Source of the DNA: Verrucomicrobiota bacterium
Lineage (GTDB): Bacteria; Verrucomicrobiota; Verrucomicrobiia; Limisphaerales; AV2
Reading direction: 5' to 3'
Assembly (NCBI GenBank): GCA_003219345.1
Contig: QHOP01000168.1
Coordinates: 1 to 5,805 of the forward strand
Length of the DNA: 5,805 nt
Shown: positions 1 to 4,081 of the stretch, one piece after another
Layout of the letters: the number at the start of each line of letters is the position of its first letter
How positions within the stretch are numbered: position 1 is the first letter of the stretch
The notes under the pieces: generated by a model
Seen by the model: only the letters and a program-made list of their open reading frames with translations
The model's database searches: none
Told to the model about the DNA's origin: nothing
Position numbers and translations under genes: made by a program

Positions 1-197
1 CCTTCAAGGGTGCAATGCGCGTTCAAAGTTCGGGGAGTTCTCTACCGGGGGGAGAGCGTAAGGGCGAGGGCGAGCGTCAGTTTCCACTGAATAGTTAGGA
101 CTGTGAGCAATGTAGGACTCACCCGAATGGTCCGGTCGCACAACTTTGACACAGCGATCGAGTTTGTTGGCGCGTCGGCAATCGGCCGCGCCATAAC
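1..197. other. Intergenic left edge, no gene seen
   Basis: I find no frame here with a credible start, codon pattern or protein motif. A purine-rich run (about 50-80, with GAGGGCGAGGGCGAG-like text) and one small inverted repeat (TGGCGCG at 168-174 against CGCGCCA at 187-193, 12-base loop) are the only visible structure. The stretch lies beyond the 3' end of the oxidoreductase gene. It merges into the repeat-bearing segment at 198-327, so bases 1-345 as a whole are non-coding as far as I can tell. The window edge hides what lies to the left. Confidence 0.6.
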
Positions 198-262
198 CGT
201 AGCCGCCGACATGAGTCGGCGCTGACTATTTGGGAATGCGCGGACTGACGTCCGCGGCTACG
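198..262. repeat. Two inverted copies of a 25-bp palindromic intergenic repeat
   Basis: Copy 1 (198-222) and copy 2 (238-262, opposite strand) match at 21 of 25 positions when copy 2 is reverse-complemented; both start CGTAGCCGC. Each copy is itself a hairpin: GCCGAC (205-210) pairs with GTCGGC (215-220), and GCGGAC (240-245) pairs with GTCCGC (250-255), each around a 4-base loop. The C/G difference in one stem arm is matched by the opposite change in the other arm, so pairing is kept while the sequence differs. This looks like a dispersed REP-like element. It lies about 85 bases past the oxidoreductase stop codon and could act as a transcript-end structure, though no T-tract follows it on the minus strand. 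Confidence 0.7.
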
Positions 263-297
263 AGTGTCGTGGTTTCGGTTCGCTCAGGTCTTTTGGA

Positions 298-327
298 ATC
301 CGTGTCCATCCGTGTCGATCCGTGGTT
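298..327. repeat. Three tandem decamers, ATCCGTGtcc type
   Basis: Three consecutive 10-bp units start at 298, 308 and 318 and share ATCCGTG; only the last three bases vary (TCC, TCG, GTT). The 10-bp period is close to one helical turn. The block sits 18 bases past the oxidoreductase stop codon (346-348, minus strand). I recall similar ATCCGTGT-type text in gene gaps of Verrucomicrobiota genomes. No protein or RNA function is evident. Confidence 0.65.
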
Positions 328-345
328 GAACCTCGGTCCCGGAAC

Positions 346-1785
346 TCAAACCTCCTTCTCTGTCGGCATGAGGAACGGTTTGCGGTATTCGCGGGTGAGC
401 AGCGCGTCCGCCGTTGGATTGTGCACGAACTTCTCCTTGTCTGAATCGAGCCGCAGCAGTGGCCCGAGCGTCAGTTTGGACTTGTCCAAATCCACATTGT
501 TTTCAACGAGATGGTGACGGGTCCGTTCGAACGTTTCCAGCACATCGTCGTGCACCTTCAGTTGGCCCAGTTCCTTCTCAATCTCGCCGGGTGAGGACGC
601 ATGGCCCAGTCGATAGGAGATGTTGCCGATGTGGCAAAGCGCGGTCGATTGATGGGTTTCGAGGATGTCCGCGTGCAGCTCGGAAACTTTGCGGCTGCAC
701 ACCGCCTTCAGGAAATTGGCGAAGTGGCTTTCGGTCCTGCCTTCAAACGTGCGGACCAGCTTGCCCTTCAAATCGAACAGTGATTCGCCGGCGATGATGC
801 CTTCCGTGCCATAGAACACCCAACCGCCTTTGAAATTCGGGTTGAACGGTTCGGTCTTCAGCCCGCGCGTCTCCGTAACGATGGTCTTGCCGCCGAAGTC
901 GTGAATGACCACCTGTGTGTTGGGTGTCTCCGCGGCGTCGATGTAGCCGAGGCGCCCGCCGTAGCTGATGAGAGCGCGGCCCAATCCCGTGACGTCGAGG
1001 CCCCAGCGACAAACGTCCGTCGAGTGAATGTTGTTGTTCCCCAACTCGCCGTTGCCGGTGTTCCAGAACCAGTGCCAATCATAATGAAACTTCGGACGCG
1101 TAAGTGGAACCATCACTGCCGGCCCCAACCACAGGTTGTAATCCACGCTCGCGGGAATTTCGCAATGACCCGGTCCGCCAATGGATTCGCGCCGACCATA
1201 GACGATGCTCCGGGCCAGTTTCACTTCGCCGAGTTTGCCGTCGTGAATGTATTTGATGGCCTCGGCCAGCGCGCCGTTGGAACGGTTCTGCGTTCCGCCC
1301 TGGCAGATGCGGTTCAGCTTGCGCGCGGCCTGCACGATCCGGCGGCCTTCGCTGATGTTGTAGCTGACCGGTTTCTCGACATAGACATCTTTGCCCGCCT
1401 GCATGGCCCAGATGGCCGCCAGCGCGTGCCAGTGGTTCGGCGTCGCAATAAAGACGGCGGCGACGGATTTGTCCTCGAGAATCACGCGCAGGTCCTGAAC
1501 CGCCTTCGGCTGCGGACGATTCTTCGCGACGAGATGGGCAGCGACTTCGGCGGCGCGCTCTCGGTCCGGGTCACAGACGTACGCGATCTCGCAGTCCGAT
1601 AGTCTGGCCAGTTCGTCGGCGTGTTGCTTGCCGCGAATGCCGCAGCCGATGATGGCCGCGGTGATTTTATCGTTGGCGCTGGCGGCCCGGTGTTCCGCAG
1701 CACGGAGCGGCGCGGGAATCGCTGCGGCAGCGGCCGCAGCCAGAATGGAGTTTTCGAGAAACTGACGGCGAGTGATGGAGTTCAT
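346..1785 (-). CDS. Gfo/Idh/MocA family oxidoreductase with Tat signal (secreted)
   Basis: The 479-residue product is predicted to be an NAD(P)-dependent sugar or polyol oxidoreductase exported folded by the Tat pathway. The N-terminus has a twin-arginine motif (TRRQFL, residues 5-10), an Ala-rich hydrophobic stretch to about 29, and a likely signal end around 30-36. A Rossmann domain follows: KITAAIIGCGIRG (40-52) is the dinucleotide-binding loop, ATPNHWHA lies at 114-121, and EKPV (137-140) carries the family lysine K138. The C-terminal substrate domain has the N-N-I-H-S-T-D motif with H254 and D257, matching the GxHxxD active-site region. Length is typical for the exported planctomycete/verrucomicrobial branch. 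The ATG at 1785 is chosen because the twin-arginine signal begins right after it; there is no clear Shine-Dalgarno site. The gene stands alone, so its substrate cannot be deduced. Fold and export are confident, substrate unknown. Confidence 0.95.
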   Translation of the reverse strand: MNSITRRQFLENSILAAAAAAAIPAPLRAAEHRAASANDKITAAIIGCGIRGKQHADELARLSDCEIAYVCDPDRERAAEVAAHLVAKNRPQPKAVQDLRVILEDKSVAAVFIATPNHWHALAAIWAMQAGKDVYVEKPVSYNISEGRRIVQAARKLNRICQGGTQNRSNGALAEAIKYIHDGKLGEVKLARSIVYGRRESIGGPGHCEIPASVDYNLWLGPAVMVPLTRPKFHYDWHWFWNTGNGELGNNNIHSTDVCRWGLDVTGLGRALISYGGRLGYIDAAETPNTQVVIHDFGGKTIVTETRGLKTEPFNPNFKGGWVFYGTEGIIAGESLFDLKGKLVRTFEGRTESHFANFLKAVCSRKVSELHADILETHQSTALCHIGNISYRLGHASSPGEIEKELGQLKVHDDVLETFERTRHHLVENNVDLDKSKLTLGPLLRLDSDKEKFVHNPTADALLTREYRKPFLMPTEKEV

Positions 1786-1794
1786 AAACGTTCG

Positions 1795-1822
1795 ATATTA
1801 GACGGCCTGGATCAGTTTTCAA
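1795..1822 (-). promoter_or_regulatory. Candidate sigma-70-like promoter of the oxidoreductase
   Basis: Read on the minus strand, TTGAAA (1822-1817) is followed after 16 bases by TAATAT (1800-1795). The first matches the -35 consensus at 5 of 6 positions and the second the -10 at 4 of 6. The expected transcription start would fall around 1788, only a few bases before the ATG at 1785, so the message would be almost leaderless. That fits the lack of a Shine-Dalgarno site. This is inferred from sequence only, and the real promoter preferences of this organism are unknown. Confidence 0.35.
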
Positions 1823-1861
1823 CTTAAAGTCTAGCAAGACGCCGCCTCAGACGGGATTGGC

Positions 1862-1933
1862 AACCGCGAATTCACGCCAATGGACGCGAATCCGGAGGAA
1901 GCACAGTTCTGGCATTCGCGTTTATTCGCGGTT
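1862..1933. repeat. Inverted repeat built from GCGAAT decamer units
   Basis: The left side contains AACCGCGAAT (1862-1871) and ACGCGAAT (1884-1891). The right side contains their exact reverse complements, ATTCGCGT (1914-1921) and ATTCGCGGTT (1924-1933). The left side holds one extra unit of about 10 bp, so the two sides differ in length, as expected for a unit-based repeat that gains or loses decamers. The element lies about 75 bases upstream of the oxidoreductase start. It resembles the 298-327 decamer block in period but not in sequence. I see no gene in it. Confidence 0.65.
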
Positions 1934-1981
1934 CGAAACTAAACTTGACTTGTCTGCAACAGGATTTGGCGTTCAAGAACT

Positions 1982-2257
1982 CTAAGAGGCGGTGACTGGG
2001 ACTCTCGGAATTGTTCTTCCTCCTCCGCACGCTGAAAGGCCATCCTCTAAACCGTGGTGAAAGATAAGTTTCTTATCAGCACGCCAACGTAAAGTCTCGA
2101 TGCGTCGACTTGAGACTTCCAGAAAGCGTGCTTCTGCCACCGCAATTATCCGGCCGCCTTCGTCAGCGCTGTCGAGGATGCGGGTGGCGTCGCTCCCATA
2201 GCCAACCCTAAAGAGCCGAGACAGAATGTCAAATGCCGAAAGAAGCTTGAAATCCAA
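1982..2257 (-). other. Doubtful 91-codon frame, probably non-coding or a relic
   Basis: A minus-strand frame from a TTG codon (2257) to a TAG (1982-1984) would give 91 residues, with fragments such as AFDILSRLFRVGYG and GGRIIAVAEARFLEV. A stop lies directly upstream of the TTG, no Shine-Dalgarno site precedes it, third-position GC is lower than in the neighbouring genes, and I recognise no family. Four potential stem-loops fall inside it (2063-2188). It could be a decayed gene fragment, a structured RNA, or chance. I include it because it is the only substantial open frame in the 619-base gap between 1786 and 2404. I do not assert that it is translated. Confidence 0.15.
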
Positions 2258-2299
2258 TTACCAAAGGAGAACAGCGATGTAGCGGGTTGGAATACAGGC

Positions 2300-2323
2300 T
2301 TCGGATTTCGTCATTCGGATTTC
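2300..2323. repeat. Direct repeat TTCGGATTTC, two copies
   Basis: The decamer TTCGGATTTC occurs at 2300-2309 and again at 2314-2323, separated by GTCA. It lies in the gap between the doubtful frame and the small secreted-protein gene, next to a GC-rich hairpin. It is probably another short dispersed intergenic repeat. No regulatory role can be shown. Confidence 0.5.
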
Positions 2324-2359
2324 ACCTGGCCTTCTCCCCGCTTCGATCTCCGCCCAGGA

Positions 2360-2389
2360 CGGCGCGCGCCACAGGTGCGGCGCGCGCCG
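2360..2389. repeat. 11-bp GC stem-loop downstream of the secreted-protein gene
   Basis: GGCGCGCGCC occurs at 2361-2370 and 2379-2388. Because this decamer is its own reverse complement, the two copies form a perfect stem, extended to 11 bp by C2360-G2389, around an 8-base loop. The structure starts 15 bases past the stop codon of the minus-strand gene at 2405-2959, a plausible place for an mRNA 3'-end stabiliser or terminator. No T-run follows on the minus strand, so it is not a textbook intrinsic terminator. The GATCTCCG...CAGGAC text beside it (2345-2360) recurs at 3085-3101. Confidence 0.6.
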
Positions 2390-2404
2390 ATGATCCATCG
2401 CAAG

Positions 2405-2959
2405 TTATGGCTTGCCGTGTTCTTTGCTGATATAGCAGAAGCAGTGTTCAATGATAGGTCCGGCGGCGGTACGATGCAGTACATCCACCATGTGGATATG
2501 ACCACCCAAAAAAGACCGATAAATCCCGGTGGCCTCCAGGATGTCCAGCTCGACGGTTCCAATGAAGTAAGTCCCACCTTCCCCGTCGGGGATCACTACA
2601 CCATCGGACGGCCCGAACTTCGCCGTCAACGCGCCTTTACCGAGGTCGTAGGCACACATACCTTCGCCCCCCAACACGTAAAACGTGCCGACCACCTCAT
2701 CGGTGGGACCCGGAACTCCGCTATCGATGTGGTAGATTGGCACCTTCTGGTATCTTCCGTTATTCAGGTGCGGCAGGACCAGGCCAAGGTCGGGGACTAC
2801 ACCTGCTGGTTCATAGGTTCCCTCCAGCAGGACGACAAACCGGTTGCTGGGCGGCACCGCTTTGCCGTGGTCCTTGGCCTGCGTGATTGAAGTTAGAAAC
2901 AGGAGCGTCACCGCCAGTGCCGCCAGCGCCGCGAATTTGAGGTTCTTGATTATCTTCAT
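2405..2959 (-). CDS. Small secreted protein of unknown function
   Basis: The 184-residue product begins with a clear Sec signal peptide: basic MKIIKNLK, a hydrophobic core at about 9-22, and a probable cleavage after TQA (residue 28). No lipobox cysteine is present. The mature part of about 156 residues is rich in Gly, Val, Ile and aromatic residues in alternating patterns, suggesting a beta-barrel or beta-sandwich. Notable segments are GTFYVLGGEG (91-100), ATGIYRSFLGG (143-153) with GGHIHM just after it (152-157), and a C-terminal HCFC (172-175), plus Cys102, which could form a disulfide. The ATGxYxxFxGG pattern loosely recalls allene-oxide-cyclase/dirigent-like barrels, but I cannot assign the family. 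The ATG is fixed by the signal peptide. The leader just upstream is A-rich on the coding strand and lacks a Shine-Dalgarno site. The gene is monocistronic and divergent from the sigma factor gene. Confidence 0.85.
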   Translation of the reverse strand: MKIIKNLKFAALAALAVTLLFLTSITQAKDHGKAVPPSNRFVVLLEGTYEPAGVVPDLGLVLPHLNNGRYQKVPIYHIDSGVPGPTDEVVGTFYVLGGEGMCAYDLGKGALTAKFGPSDGVVIPDGEGGTYFIGTVELDILEATGIYRSFLGGHIHMVDVLHRTAAGPIIEHCFCYISKEHGKP

Positions 2960-3084
2960 AGGTTTTGTCTTTTTGTTTGTTTTCTTTGACTACTGCGAAA
3001 GGCCGGGTTGAAGAGGGAATTCCAATTCCGTCATGCCGTCATTCCGTTGTAGGAGTGGTTCGCCTGCATTTTCTCCACGGCTTT

Positions 3085-3120
3085 GATCTCCGACGCAGGA
3101 CAGGCGTCGGTTCATGGAAG
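3085..3120. repeat. Hairpin repeat in the divergent gap, ending GTCGGTTCATGGAAG
   Basis: CCGACGC (3090-3096) pairs with GCGTCGG (3104-3110) around a 7-base loop. The GATCTCCG...CAGGAC text at 3085-3101 repeats, with small changes, that at 2345-2360 on the other side of the secreted-protein gene, in the same orientation. The tail GTCGGTTCATGGAAG (3106-3120) recurs with one extra G at 4005-4020, ahead of the kinase gene. These shared pieces suggest a family of dispersed intergenic repeats, not gene-specific operators. Confidence 0.55.
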
Positions 3121-3144
3121 GGGAACAGGGAAAACGCCTCCGAT

Positions 3145-3177
3145 CTTTCAACTTTCTACGAAAAGTTTTTGAAAGTT
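3145..3177. promoter_or_regulatory. AT-rich overlapping inverted repeats upstream of the sigma gene
   Basis: CTTTCAA (3145-3151) is the reverse complement of TTGAAAG (3169-3175). The overlapping AACTTTC (3150-3156) is the reverse complement of GAAAGTT (3171-3177). AAAAGTTTT between them (3161-3169) is nearly symmetrical too. The patch is AT-rich within a GC-rich region and ends 37 bases before the sigma factor start, so it is the best place in this gap for a promoter or operator. I cannot match a convincing -35/-10 pair. A role in regulation is inference from position and symmetry. Confidence 0.3.
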
Positions 3178-3214
3178 TTGCCGGCTGGTTCATGTTCCCT
3201 TTCTGAAGCCGATT

Positions 3215-3856
3215 ATGACTGGCAAGCATGACTCCACTCCAGGTGGCGACAGCCTCGCCACCCGCGCCAGCCTTTTGGGCCGCCTCAAGAACTGGGAGGA
3301 CGCCAAAAGCTGGGAAGAGTTCACGCAGATCTACTCGCGGCTCATTCGCGTCGTCGCCCGCAAAGCCGGCCTCACTGAATCTGAGGCCAAGGACGTGGAG
3401 CCGGAGACGTTGCTCTGCGTGGCGAAGACGATTCACGAGTTCGAATCCAACCCGGCGCGCGGCACGTTCAAGAGCTGGCTGCTCAACCTCACGCGCTGGC
3501 GCATCGCCGATCAGTTCCACCGGCGCGATCCGGCCGCCGCCGCGTCCGCGCCGCCCGCGGACGCCACCGCCAGCGGCACTTCCACGGTCGAGCGCGTGCC
3601 TGGCCCGGACAACCTCGACACGGAATGGGAGGTGGAGTGGAAGCGGAACATCATGGAGACCGCACTGGCCCGCGTGGGCCGGAAGGTCAAGCCCAAGCAC
3701 CTGCAAATCTTCGATCTTTACGCGATGCGCCACTGGCCCGCCGGCAAAGTGGCGCGGGAATTGGGCGTGACGCGGGTGCAGGTTTATCTCGTGAACCATC
3801 GACTGACGAAGTTGATGAAACGCGAAGTCGAATACCTGGGCCGGAATCTGGAATAG
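3215..3856 (+). CDS. ECF-like sigma-70 family RNA polymerase sigma factor, kinase-linked type
   Basis: The 213-residue product has a sigma region 2 at about 24-104 and a region 4 at about 148-206. In region 2, DVEPETLLCVAK (60-71) corresponds to the RNA-polymerase-binding helix, and GTFKSWLLNLTRWRIADQ (83-100) to the -10 recognition part. Region 4 contains a helix-turn-helix, WPAGKVARELGVTRVQVYLV (174-193). A Pro/Ala-rich linker (105-140) separates them. It resembles the sigma factors that sit next to Ser/Thr kinase genes in Verrucomicrobiota and Planctomycetota, and here a kinase gene starts 225 bases downstream on the same strand. The usual DAED acidic motif reads E57-A-K-D60. The ATG at 3215 is the only ATG after an in-frame stop at 3170-3172; its Shine-Dalgarno site is weak. 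It would direct polymerase to promoters not visible here. No anti-sigma gene is adjacent. Confidence 0.9.
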   Translation: MTGKHDSTPGGDSLATRASLLGRLKNWEDAKSWEEFTQIYSRLIRVVARKAGLTESEAKDVEPETLLCVAKTIHEFESNPARGTFKSWLLNLTRWRIADQFHRRDPAAAASAPPADATASGTSTVERVPGPDNLDTEWEVEWKRNIMETALARVGRKVKPKHLQIFDLYAMRHWPAGKVARELGVTRVQVYLVNHRLTKLMKREVEYLGRNLE

Positions 3857-3920
3857 GCTGTATATCGGTGGTTGACGCGTTCATGGGTAGTTTCGACCTC
3901 CAAATCTTTTGGACGTGCAT

Positions 3921-4008
3921 CGACCCACCCCTAACCCCTCCCAAGAGGGGAACTGTCGCCGCGCGTCCGCTGTTTGCTCCCCTCCTTGGAGGGGTCGGGG
4001 GTGGGTCG
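3921..4008. repeat. 88-bp inverted-repeat element between sigma and kinase genes
   Basis: The left arm (3921-3951) and right arm (3978-4008) are 31 bases each and match as reverse complements at 27 of 31 positions, around a 26-base centre. The outer ends are CGACCCACCCC and GGGGTGGGTCG. Each arm contains a smaller hairpin of its own; in the right arm CCCCTCCTTGGAGGGG (3979-3994) is a perfect palindrome. CCCACCCCTAACCCCTCCC-type text is something I recall as a common dispersed intergenic repeat in several phyla, so this is probably a MITE- or REP-like element and not a unique regulator. In RNA it would form a very stable stem between the sigma and kinase genes and could hinder read-through. 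No transposase lies nearby and no target-site duplication is obvious. Confidence 0.8.
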
Positions 4009-4020
4009 GTTCATGGGAAG

Positions 4021-4050
4021 CGGCAAGAGATGCCGAAGTTTTGTTTCTTC
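4021..4050 (+). terminator. Weak terminator-like hairpin with T-rich tail
   Basis: CGGCA (4021-4025) pairs with TGCCG (4031-4035) around AGAGA, followed by a T-rich stretch (TTTTGTTTCTT, 4039-4049). On the plus strand this resembles a short intrinsic terminator for a transcript coming from the sigma gene. The stem is only 5 bp and the T-run is interrupted and starts three bases after the stem, so it may be weak or accidental. It directly follows the 88-bp inverted repeat. Confidence 0.2.
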
Positions 4051-4061
4051 CGCCCGCCGCA

Positions 4062-4076
4062 TGTGCTAGAAGCACA
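4062..4076 (+). promoter_or_regulatory. Small hairpin over the kinase ribosome-binding position
   Basis: TGTGCT (4062-4067) pairs perfectly with AGCACA (4071-4076) around the triloop AGA. The hairpin ends 5 bases before the kinase ATG at 4082, where a Shine-Dalgarno site would lie, and the exposed sequence has no good AGGAGG match. If formed in mRNA it could limit ribosome access. It could equally be chance, as the stem is only 6 bp. Confidence 0.25.
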
Positions 4077-4081
4077 GGCCA

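Noticed and set aside
198..327. Possible CRISPR array
   Set aside because: The repeats are two inverted palindromes and three contiguous decamers. There are no regularly spaced direct repeats with unique spacers and no cas genes.
901..1602. 233-codon open frame on the plus strand
   Set aside because: It is antisense to the Gfo/Idh/MocA gene, which has all family motifs; the plus-strand product has none.
2262..2285. AAAGGAGAACAGCGATG, a good ribosome site and start on the plus strand
   Set aside because: The ATG is followed at once by a TAG stop, so no protein can be made from it. At best it is a remnant of a lost gene.
2375..2890. 171-codon open frame on the plus strand
   Set aside because: It is antisense to the secreted-protein gene. 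The minus-strand frame has a good signal peptide and patterned motifs, whereas this one starts inside the GC hairpin and has no recognisable features.
2990..3799. 269-codon open frame on the minus strand
   Set aside because: It is opposite the sigma factor gene, runs into the repeat-bearing gap, and shows low-complexity Arg/Gly/Ala sequence with no domain.
3921..4008. Insertion sequence
   Set aside because: The ends are inverted repeats, but only 26 bases lie between the arms, so there is no transposase. A non-autonomous repeat element is the better description.
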